In this document: in pieces, positions 57,452 to 64,000 of the stretch
Layout: every line of letters starts with the position of its first letter
Numbering within the stretch: the stretch's first letter is position 1
DNA from: Pirellulales bacterium
Lineage (GTDB): Bacteria; Planctomycetota; Planctomycetia; Pirellulales; Lacipirellulaceae
Direction of reading: 5' to 3'
DNA: 64,000 nucleotides
Assembly: GCA_019636345.1 (NCBI GenBank)
Contig: JAHBXQ010000002.1
Location: forward strand, 372,001-436,000
Notes under the pieces: generated by a model
Told to the model about the DNA's origin: nothing
Database searches by the model: none
Seen by the model: only the letters and a program-made list of their open reading frames with translations
Position numbers and translations under genes: made by a program

Positions 57452-58126
57452 CTAACCGTTCTTCTTCGGTCTGCCGCGGGGACGCAACGTGAAGTCCAAT
57501 CCTAGTCGTTTGGCCGTGCGAAGCGTCCAGGCGGCGCCGCCCAACGGAGTCCCCCGGTGGACGCTGCGTCGGAGGGCCTCGAGCTCCACGTCGCTCAAGG
57601 GCCGCTCGACGTGAGCCAGCCAGTTGCGAGGTTGCGACAAAGGCCAGCGCGCGAGGAGCCGCTTTTGTTCGCGCGTCCCGTGCAGGCGACGCCACAAACT
57701 GGACCACCGCCACGCGTCGGCAGCGCTCACAAGATTCGCGCGCAGGGGATTTCGCTCGACGTAGCGGACGACTTGATAGAAGTGTTCGTCGCTCTCCACG
57801 GGAAACGACTTGTAGCGGCCCTGGTAGACGTGACCGTAGCCGACCTGGCGTTTGTGGCGTTGCCAACGGGTGACGTGGGTCACGGTAAGCCGCTGCATGA
57901 ACGCGGCCAAGTCCTCGTCGTGCTCCGGCCACAACACCAAGTGCCAGTGGTTGGGCATCAACGAGTAGGCGCAAATTCGCATGGGCCGCACGGCGAGCGT
58001 CTCGGCCAAGATCTCCTCGAAGGCGACGTAGTCGGCCTCTTTGAAGAACAAGCGGTTCCGCCCCACGCTTCGATTCAAGACGTGATAGACCAATCCGCCA
58101 GGGGTGACTCGCGCGGCGCGGGGCAT
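57452..58126 (-). mobile_element. REP-associated tyrosine transposase (RAYT, Y1/IS200-like)
   Basis: A complete 224-residue HUH transposase. YSLMPNHWHLVLWPEHDED near residue 56 holds the HUH metal-binding pair, and GHVYQGRYKSFPV near residue 100 the region of the catalytic tyrosine; ERNPLRANLV follows. Such RAYTs are domesticated relatives of IS200/IS605 transposases that move REP sequences. The gene is complete and bounded by inverted REPs at 57402 and 58181. Confidence 0.9.
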
Positions 58127-58163
58127 GTCGTGAAGCTACCAAAGCTCTCCCATAGCGTCAATA

Positions 58164-58181
58164 TGGACCTGTCCCCTTTTA
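58164..58181. repeat. REP sequence at 5' side of the RAYT gene
   Basis: TGGACCTGTCCCCTTTTA is the inverse of the REP at 57402, 37 bases upstream of the transposase start codon. Confidence 0.85.
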
Positions 58182-58311
58182 TCCCCCACGCCTGAGCCTC
58201 CGGCGATTGACAGGCGATCAACGACTCCGGCACGTCCTGAGACATGACAATGGTGTCGCCGACTTCGCGATTTCAGAAAAGACCAGTTTCAATACCCCGG
58301 GGCGTGAACGG

Positions 58312-58398
58312 TTACGCTTCGGCGTACAAGGTTTCCAAGCCGGCCCGGGTTGATTCTTCGATCTGTTGTCGCTGTTCATCTGTCAGGTCAAATGTCAT
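58312..58398 (-). pseudogene. Short antitoxin-like ORF, probably truncated
   Basis: ATG at 58398 reads 28 codons, MTFDLTDEQRQQIEESTRA followed by GLETLYAEA, then TAA. MTFDLT-EQ starts are common in small planctomycete antitoxin-like proteins of about 60-90 residues as I recall them, so this may be a truncated copy. It is near the RAYT in the accessory region. No toxin partner is visible. Confidence 0.35.
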
Positions 58399-58543
58399 AG
58401 TGCGGGGCTCCGTGAGTAAGGTAAGTGAACCTACAACCCTAGCTCACGGGAGGCCATGGGGGGCGGGCGTACAGGCGGCACAACCCCACCGCCCCACGGA
58501 GGCCGGATCGTTGGTGCTTTCCCTCCCGCGGGTCAAAAAATCG

Positions 58544-58572
58544 TTGCCCTCGGGGAGCGAAATAGCTATTCT
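58544..58572 (+). promoter_or_regulatory. Possible promoter giving a leaderless transcript
   Basis: TTGCCC at 58544-58549 and TATTCT at 58567-58572 are spaced by 17 bases. The ATG of the next gene is 6 bases after the -10 box and has no ribosome site, so transcription could begin at the start codon. Confidence 0.35.
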
Positions 58573-58578
58573 CACGGC

Positions 58579-59220
58579 ATGTCTGACGACGCATTCAAAC
58601 AGCAGTGCCCACACTGCCAAACGGCATACATGATCGGCCCCGCACATTTCGGGCGTCGAGTGAAATGCGCGCGGTGCGGAAATGAGTTCCGGGCATTGTC
58701 GGGGCCACCTGTGCCCCCTCCGCCACCCCCCGCTACCCCGCCGTCGCCAATTGTCAGCGAGTCGGAGCGGTTCGGAATCAATACCGAACGGCGGCAACAG
58801 CGGTCATCGACTAGTTATCGCAAGCCGAAGCGAACCCGCGGTCAAAACATCAATGCCGTCGTTATTTGGTCATTGGTTGGCGTGTTCGTCCTACTACTGC
58901 TGGGAGTTGTACTCCAAGCGACAAGTTCATCATCATCTCGCGGCTACGATGATTCCGATGCAAACCCCATCGCGGCGCTGATTTTTGGACCGTTCTTAGT
59001 AGTCGCTGGTGGGTTGGTCTATTTGCTCCCAACTGTAGTTGCCTATTCTCGCGACCACAACAACACGATGCCGATAGCCCTAATCAACGTCTTTTTTGGT
59101 TGGACGCTGATAGGTTGGGTTGGAAGTATGGCCTGGGCTCTATCGTCAGATATCAAGAGCAAACGTGTGTATGTTAAGAAAGTAATCGTCCATGGCCACG
59201 ATGATGATGAGGATTGGTAA
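58579..59220 (+). CDS. Zinc-ribbon membrane protein with superinfection-immunity-like domain
   Basis: A 213-residue protein. The four-cysteine ribbon CPHC...CARC lies in residues 10-35, followed by a Pro-rich linker and two or three hydrophobic helices (residues 92-115, 132-155, 163-187). The part YLLPTVVAYSRDHNNTMPIA and VFFGWTLIGWVGSMAWA matches my recollection of the Imm_superinfect (T4 Imm-like) domain, which blocks phage DNA entry in T4, though most chromosomal members are untested. The gene is visibly more A+T-rich than core genes. The next gene starts at the base after its stop codon. Confidence 0.75.
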   Translation: MSDDAFKQQCPHCQTAYMIGPAHFGRRVKCARCGNEFRALSGPPVPPPPPPATPPSPIVSESERFGINTERRQQRSSTSYRKPKRTRGQNINAVVIWSLVGVFVLLLLGVVLQATSSSSSRGYDDSDANPIAALIFGPFLVVAGGLVYLLPTVVAYSRDHNNTMPIALINVFFGWTLIGWVGSMAWALSSDIKSKRVYVKKVIVHGHDDDEDW

Positions 59221-59706
59221 ATGCCATCCGCAACTTGCCCTCACTGCCGTGAAGAGTTTCAAGAGCGGCACTTGATTTACGCCGAACTATGCCCGCACTG
59301 CCGAGGCTTGGTCAACTCTAGCCAACAACTATACGGACGCGAACAAAAGGCGACCGTTGCATGGGACATCTCCGCCCTAACTGACTTTGCTGGGTGTGAG
59401 CCTATTCCGGACGGCCCATGGGAGCATGTTTGGCAAATGGGCGACGCGGTAGACGGTACTCGCGAGTTGATTTACCACGAAGAGAGGAATGGAATCGTTC
59501 TTATTCGATTGAGGCAGGAAGGGGCCCCGCCCGCAGATTGGCAGCGAGAGTGCGCCGAGGCTGGCATCGAGCCCTACGCAGTTGAGACAACTACTCACGA
59601 ACGAGCCGAGACTTGGTACGGAGTGCAGCAGGCCGTATCTATCAGTTTTCTTTCGTCGGAACTGTTTGGTGGCGTGATGCACCGGCTCGGTGAGCTGATG
59701 GGGTAG
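59221..59706 (+). CDS. Unknown protein paired with the zinc-ribbon membrane protein
   Basis: A 161-residue protein with two CxxC pairs at the N-terminus (CPHCREEFQ, LCPHCRGLV), a short zinc-ribbon-like part, then a soluble domain without a recognised family (VWQMGDAVDGTRELIYHEER). Its ATG follows the upstream stop codon with no gap, so the two proteins are probably produced together. Composition is A+T-richer than core genes. Confidence 0.65.
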   Translation: MPSATCPHCREEFQERHLIYAELCPHCRGLVNSSQQLYGREQKATVAWDISALTDFAGCEPIPDGPWEHVWQMGDAVDGTRELIYHEERNGIVLIRLRQEGAPPADWQRECAEAGIEPYAVETTTHERAETWYGVQQAVSISFLSSELFGGVMHRLGELMG

Positions 59707-59975
59707 GATGTTGGCGGTTGAAAATACAACTCGCTGTCCGCGGATAGGGCGGTGGGTCCGGCATAATCGGAACCCGCACATCGGACGACCGTTGAACCCC
59801 TCCCCCGGCCACCCCGCCACGCCACCACCAACACGCACCACCTGCCTTCACCATTTGTACCGAACTATCCGCTACCCAAACTCCAAACGCGGAACTCCCA
59901 CACCATGCAACGCACCAACGCGAATAGTTAAAGGGTCAAAATTCCGGGTAGTTTTGGGCCCCTGTCTATTTAATA

Positions 59976-60026
59976 GGTCCGACCGAAACCCAAACCACCA
60001 TTACCCCAACCAATTCGGTTCGGACC
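59976..60026. repeat. Imperfect inverted repeat
   Basis: GGTCCGACCGAA and TTCGGTTCGGACC face each other across about 25 bases of A+C-rich DNA; the arms differ by one inserted base. Confidence 0.5.
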
Positions 60027-60106
60027 GATTCACGCGAAGCGATGCTCACTCCACGCCCCCTGCCCGTAGCCCGACAAGAGCCAAGCCAGCAATGAGGCCG
60101 GGGTGG

Positions 60107-60225
60107 AAAAGGGGACAGGTCCATTTCCTCCACTCCATCTTCCACTTCCTCAGCCCGTGCGGGGCGGGGGAATGTTCGAAAAGCCGCCGACGCTTGTTCG
60201 CTGTGTTAATCTGGACCTGTCCCCC
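60107..60225. repeat. REPIN-like unit C (inverted REP pair)
   Basis: AAAAGGGGACAGGTCCATTT at 60107 and TGGACCTGTCCCC at 60212 enclose about 85 bases that match unit A at 56138 except for a few substitutions, in the same orientation. Confidence 0.88.
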
Positions 60226-60234
60226 TGTCCCTCC

Positions 60235-60253
60235 CTACGGCGCAGCGCCGTAG
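60235..60253. repeat. Perfect hairpin next to REPIN C
   Basis: CTACGGCGC and GCGCCGTAG are perfect 9-base arms around one A. A second stem, GGCGGGC and GCCCGCC, follows at 60265-60290. Confidence 0.6.
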
Positions 60254-60947
60254 AGCACCTGACAGGCGGGCGCTACGCCATGTGCCCGCCGTTGGCCGTC
60301 GGCGCAAACCCGAATAGACTAGGCATCCTATCGCCGACTAGACGCCCCCGCAATCTTTTTAGCGAAGTCGGCGATGCAACGTAGAGCGTGTCGAGTGTGG
60401 GCGAGATGCGGCCGAGTCCCTGATTGCCCCTAACGCCTGTCTCACTTCTGCAAAACATGGGGTAAAACTGCCAATTCCCCGAAGAGTCGTCGCCCCGACT
60501 ACCCGCCCAACAAGTTCGGCAAAGTCCCCGCTTTCTTGTAGAAAATGGGCCAGCGCGTCGCGTAGAACGAAGCGTGGACGCCGCGAATCGACGCCCCCCG
60601 CGGCAGAGCGGCCCGTGGCGACGACTGGGGCGATGGATGTGGCGACGACTGTGACGACCACAGCCGCGACGACGGCGACAGGCCCGGGGTTTTGCAACTC
60701 CCCCGCGAGTTTTGCTGGCAAAATTCCGGCCCGGTTCGGGGCGTGTCGCGCGGAAGTCGTTGCCGGCAAACGGGTTGGCGTGCGGCCCCCGCGCCGCCGC
60801 CCGGAGTTTTGCACGAGAAAATGATCGCTTTTTGCTCGCCGGCAAAATGACAACACGTTCTCCGCCGCGCAGCGGAGCCCCTCCGCTGCGCGGCGCCCCC
60901 AGGCGCCCTTCCCAGGGGCGCAATTGGTATCACGACCTCAATCCCTC

Positions 60948-61051
60948 GTGCTTTGACACGGGCGAGATTGCGGATTGGGGACGGCGCAAGATCTCACTCC
61001 GTCAACAGGTCGCGTCGTCGCCAACCCGAAAAAACCGATCTGACAAAGCAC
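60948..61051. repeat. 104-base palindromic repeat, copy 2
   Basis: It has the same length and the same ends (GTGCTTTGACAC, CTGACAAAGCAC) as the copy at 36766. The arms are less perfect here, and the loop region (CGTCAACAGGTCGCG) matches the reverse complement of the loop of copy 1, so the centre is inverted between the copies. It ends 15 bases before the stop end of the DUF4252-like gene. Confidence 0.85.
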
Positions 61052-61065
61052 TAGTAGAGCGATGC

Positions 61066-61764
61066 CTACTGTCCACGCGGGAGTCGCTCGACGGCGCGCT
61101 CTAGCTCGCGGTCGCCTCCCAATTCGAGCCACACCTTGGTCAGTTGTTCCGTGACTCGCTTCAGGCGGTCCGGCGAAATGTCGCACGCAGCGTTGACGAG
61201 CACCAATTCGTTTCCCTTGCCGGCCACGACGAACAGGCCCCGGAGCGCCCCGTCCTGACGGTGGGCGAACACGACGACCGATTCGCGAGGGGTGGCGACC
61301 TTGACGATCCGATCCCAGCCGGAGGCGTTCAGCTTGTTCGTGTAGTGATCGGCCACGGCCGGCGTCGACGCGGCCTGCGAACGACCGGGGTCGGCGTACA
61401 CCTGGACGCGGACCTCCTCGACCGTCCCTTCCAGGACGCGGACAATGTCGCGAATGCGGGCCACCTGCTCGGCGGCGACCGCCCGGGCCGGGTGCTGGCC
61501 GTCCGGCGACGGCAGCAGCCCCTGAGCGACGCCGGCGAGCGCCGCGTCCCCGAGGCCCGCCAAATCGCGAAACATCGCGGCGGTCAGCGTCAGCTCCACG
61601 TTGGCGCTCTCGGCGCCAGGGTGGTCGATCGGCACGAGCCGCGACGGCTCGGTCGCCGCCGCCACCGAGCTCTGAGCAACCGCGGTCGGGGTTGCAAGCA
61701 GGCCCGCCGCCGCGGCGAGCGATCCAGCTATTCTCAGCGTCCAAACGGTCGATTTGGCGTGCAT
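61066..61764 (-). CDS. Exported DUF4252-like protein
   Basis: A 232-residue protein with a signal peptide (residues 10-31, IAGSLAAAAGLLATPTAVAQ) and a soluble domain with VQVYADPGRSQ and RLKRVTEQLTKVWLELGG. I recall the pattern from DUF4252 proteins that occur with ECF sigma/anti-sigma genes; none is adjacent here. The stop is next to the palindromic repeat. Function unknown. Confidence 0.65.
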   Translation of the reverse strand: MHAKSTVWTLRIAGSLAAAAGLLATPTAVAQSSVAAATEPSRLVPIDHPGAESANVELTLTAAMFRDLAGLGDAALAGVAQGLLPSPDGQHPARAVAAEQVARIRDIVRVLEGTVEEVRVQVYADPGRSQAASTPAVADHYTNKLNASGWDRIVKVATPRESVVVFAHRQDGALRGLFVVAGKGNELVLVNAACDISPDRLKRVTEQLTKVWLELGGDRELERAVERLPRGQ

Positions 61765-62017
61765 CGCGGTTTTCTCCTGCGGGATTCGCTTTGAAGTCTG
61801 CGGGTCGCTCCCCCCTCCGACAGGTCGCGAAGAAGCGGGCGCCTGCCGGTCTATTCGCCCGCGGGCCGGCGATCTTGGGGGATTCGCTTCGGTTTGATCC
61901 TTGCCGAGCGCGAATCTGGGCCGGAACGATCGGGGCCGGGGTTCATGCCGGGCGTAAGAGGTTACAATGGAGCGACTCGATGGACGTCGATCGGCGCCCC
62001 CGTTGCGACCCCTCCTT

Positions 62018-64000
62018 ATGCGTGAAAACCATATCGCTTGTCCGGCGTGCTACGCCCCCCTGAAGTTCGTCGGGGAGCGAACGTCACTTGTCTGTCGGCA
62101 CTGCGGGCATCAGTTCGAAGTCGCCGCGCCGGCCTCGGCGTCCGACGTTCCGGCGCCCGCTCCGCGCCGACCCCGCCGACCGCCGGTCGAACTCGTCGAC
62201 CTGGCAGAAGAATCCCCGTCCGGCGGGATTCAGAACGTCGTCGTCGGAGCGGCGGTGGGCGTCATTGTCGCAGTGCTGGTCGTCGCAGCGGCGATCGCGC
62301 TCAAGTCGGACAGTGCCCCGGCCGAGGCCCGCGTCGAGCCCGCGGCGACCGACGTCGAACCTCCGCATGTGGTCGGTTGGCTGAGCAATAAGGTGCCGCT
62401 GATCGTCCTGGCCAAGCCTGAGGCCCGGAGTCCCGTAACGCACGAGGCTCCCCCGCCATCGTCCGCCGATTCGTCCGCCGAGCCAGCAACTGTCGCGGCT
62501 TCGCCGGAGGAGTCCCCGGGAGTCGTGCCCCCGCTGCGTTCCGGCGCCCTGCCGCCGGTCGTTGCGCAGGTCGAGGAGTCGCCGTCGGGGCCAGCGGCGA
62601 CTGCCCCCTCGCTCCCGACGGACCCCGGTCCTCCCTCGACCGATTCGCCCCGACTCGCTTCCTCCCGTCCCTGGCGCTATCACTGGCGGATCGGCGACGT
62701 CCACGACTACGAGTTTGAACTCGAGGCCGGCCTCCCGGAAGATCGGCAGGAGATTTCCGGGACCTGGAACCTGCGCGTCGCGGGGGTGCATCGCGAGCCG
62801 GAACCGGAACGCCTCTCCGCGCAAGGCACGGCGTTCGTCGTCGCGCCCGACGGGTATCTCGTGACGTGCGAGCACGTGGTGCGAGACGCGGCGCGGGTGA
62901 TCGTCCACCTGGGCGATCGGCACTGGCCGGCCGAAGTGCTTGCCGTCGACGCCCTGCAGGACTTGGCCTTGGTGCGTGTCGCGGCCGACGATTTGCCCGT
63001 GCTGGCGATTTCGTCCGCTGAGGACGTCGATCTGGGCGCCGAGGTGCGGGTGATCGGGTTCCCCTTGGCGTCGCTGTTCGAGAGCCGCGGCATCAAGATG
63101 ACGACCGGCACGGTCACCGGCCTCACGGAGACGAACCGGCAGGGGGTGCGATTATTCCAAGTCGACGCGTCGGTCAATCCGGGCAACAGCGGCGGCCCCT
63201 TGCTGAACGACGTCGGCGAGGTCGTCGGGGTCGCCAGCAAGTACCTTGCGGCGGCCACTCTGTCCAACGTCGGGATGGCGGCGCCGGCGGCCGAGGTCCG
63301 GCGGTTCTTGCGCGACGCCGGGCTCGAGATTTCCGCCTCGACCGCCTCGACCAAACTCACCGGCACTGAAATCGCCAAACGGGCCGTCCCCTCGGTGGCG
63401 TACGTCGAGTTGGAACTCGACCCCGAGGTCGCCCGGGTCTACAAGATCGAGTTCCGCGCCGATCACCGCGGAACGACGGTCGCCCCGCGCCGCGCCCCGT
63501 TTCCTGGCTGGCACGACTCGGCGCGGGTCGTGCGCACGCCGACGTTCCGGTCCGAGCCGGGAAGCTTTCACGTCACGAGCGACGGCACGGTCGACGAGTA
63601 CGAAGGGGGATACAGCCTCCCGTACGTACTCGACCCCGCGGCTGCCGTCGTCGTCGAGTCCGTCGCGCATGGCGGCAAGAGCAAATGGCATAGCGTGCGG
63701 GAGTCGACGTTCAGCGTCCCTCGGCCTGGGGCGCGGATCGAGTTTCCCTCGGTCATGCCGCACGGGTTTCCCGCTCCCCGTTCGTTTGCCGGCCGGACTT
63801 CGGGGAGCTTGTTCGGAACGGATGAGCCCGAGGCGGACCTGTACGACGCCCTCGAAACGATCGACTACGAGGTGCAAAGCGAGACGGAGGACGAGGTCGT
63901 GATCGCTCGGCAGTACGAGTTCAAGACGACCGACGGCTCGCCCCCGCTTTACCGCCAGCAAGGGACCGGCACGATCCGCTTCAGCAAGCGACGCGGCGAA
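62018..64000 (+). CDS. Zinc-ribbon, membrane-anchored trypsin-like serine protease (3' end cut by window edge)
   Basis: The frame is open from an ATG at 62018 to the last base (661 codons). Residues 8-31 form a CPAC...CRHCG zinc ribbon, residues 74-92 one membrane helix, and residues 100-210 a Pro/Ser-rich linker. The protease domain has VTCEHVVRDA (His, about residue 286), LQDLALVRV (Asp, near 317) and NPGNSGGPLLND (Ser, near 390), the HtrA/DegP order; no PDZ domain is visible up to the window edge. The domain after residue 450 is beta-rich and unrecognised. Confidence 0.88.
   Translation, partial: MRENHIACPACYAPLKFVGERTSLVCRHCGHQFEVAAPASASDVPAPAPRRPRRPPVELVDLAEESPSGGIQNVVVGAAVGVIVAVLVVAAAIALKSDSAPAEARVEPAATDVEPPHVVGWLSNKVPLIVLAKPEARSPVTHEAPPPSSADSSAEPATVAASPEESPGVVPPLRSGALPPVVAQVEESPSGPAATAPSLPTDPGPPSTDSPRLASSRPWRYHWRIGDVHDYEFELEAGLPEDRQEISGTWNLRVAGVHREPEPERLSAQGTAFVVAPDGYLVTCEHVVRDAARVIVHLGDRHWPAEVLAVDALQDLALVRVAADDLPVLAISSAEDVDLGAEVRVIGFPLASLFESRGIKMTTGTVTGLTETNRQGVRLFQVDASVNPGNSGGPLLNDVGEVVGVASKYLAAATLSNVGMAAPAAEVRRFLRDAGLEISASTASTKLTGTEIAKRAVPSVAYVELELDPEVARVYKIEFRADHRGTTVAPRRAPFPGWHDSARVVRTPTFRSEPGSFHVTSDGTVDEYEGGYSLPYVLDPAAAVVVESVAHGGKSKWHSVRESTFSVPRPGARIEFPSVMPHGFPAPRSFAGRTSGSLFGTDEPEADLYDALETIDYEVQSETEDEVVIARQYEFKTTDGSPPLYRQQGTGTIRFSKRRGE

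Larger units (their letters stand above)
59707..61065. other. 1.3-kb noncoding, hairpin-rich end of the accessory island
   Basis: It holds an inverted repeat (59976-60026), REPIN unit C (60107-60225), GC hairpins (60235-60253 and 60265-60290) and the 104-base palindrome copy 2. Between 60380 and 60940 I see only low-quality frames and the repeated motif GGCAAAAT (about 60710 and 60840), which may be a further dispersed repeat. No gene is supported. Confidence 0.5.

Noticed and set aside
60499-60933. 144-codon minus-strand frame and several plus-strand frames in the noncoding region
   Set aside because: Low-complexity composition and no start signal; probably dispersed repeat DNA.

Overview
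The window is a G+C-rich, gene-dense bacterial chromosome segment that most resembles a planctomycete, probably of the Pirellulales/Lacipirellulaceae type. That placement is inference. It rests on the style of the genes: several proteins that join a CxxC...CxxC zinc ribbon to membrane segments, tiny lipoproteins of planctomycete type, an HDOD protein, a leishmanolysin-like protease with dockerin-like repeats and a PEP-CTERM-like tail, a Lys/Ala-tailed topoisomerase I, a tailed HU, and many GTG starts. No rRNA, tRNA or CRISPR array was seen.

Layout. 1-9.1 kb: a beta-ketoacyl-ACP synthase cut by the left edge, xylulokinase, an OleA/FabH-like thiolase, a three-gene cassette (XRE repressor, membrane protein, CPBP protease) behind a promoter with tandem palindromes, a class C26 glutamine-amidotransferase fold lacking its cysteine, DJ-1/PfpI, a YbgC-like thioesterase and a double-ACT protein. 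9.2-21 kb: zinc-ribbon membrane protein, HD phosphohydrolase, acylphosphatase with an ABC-2 permease, a CX4CH exported protein, then a long minus-strand run (HDOD, purU, a DksA-type zinc-finger protein, rlmKL, a HAD phosphatase, a small lipoprotein). 21-35 kb: AAA ATPase, nth-dcd, DUF309, Lon-N domain protein, folE, a large FAD/Fe-S oxidoreductase overlapping moaD, moaE, moaA, a cysteine desulfurase and a YkgJ cysteine-cluster protein; this is a molybdopterin/sulfur/Fe-S neighbourhood. 35-47.5 kb: HU, small lipoprotein, pyrD, trpS, acpS, topA, a PpiD-like chaperone and glgB. 47.6-56 kb: degenerate RNase H, M8-like protease, and the aspartic-protease / inactive-transglutaminase-7TM / ATP-grasp trio, then xylA.

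56.1-61.1 kb is an accessory island starting 3 bases after the xylA stop codon. It is more A+T-rich than its surroundings. It contains three sets of inverted REP sequences (one set flanks a REP-associated tyrosine transposase, two are short REPIN/MITE units), an orphan polymorphic-toxin tip with its probable immunity gene, an antitoxin-like remnant, a zinc-ribbon/superinfection-immunity-like membrane protein with a partner, about 1.3 kb of hairpin-rich noncoding DNA, and the second copy of a 104-bp palindromic repeat whose first copy lies upstream of pyrD. The window ends with a DUF4252-like exported protein and a zinc-ribbon, membrane-anchored trypsin-like protease cut by the right edge.

The signals most worth a second look are the toxin tip whose reading frame now begins inside a REPIN, the REPIN/RAYT set, the paired 104-bp palindromes, the promoter-embedded tandem operators of the XRE-CPBP cassette, and two proteins (C26 and RNase H folds) that keep the fold motifs but lack catalytic residues.
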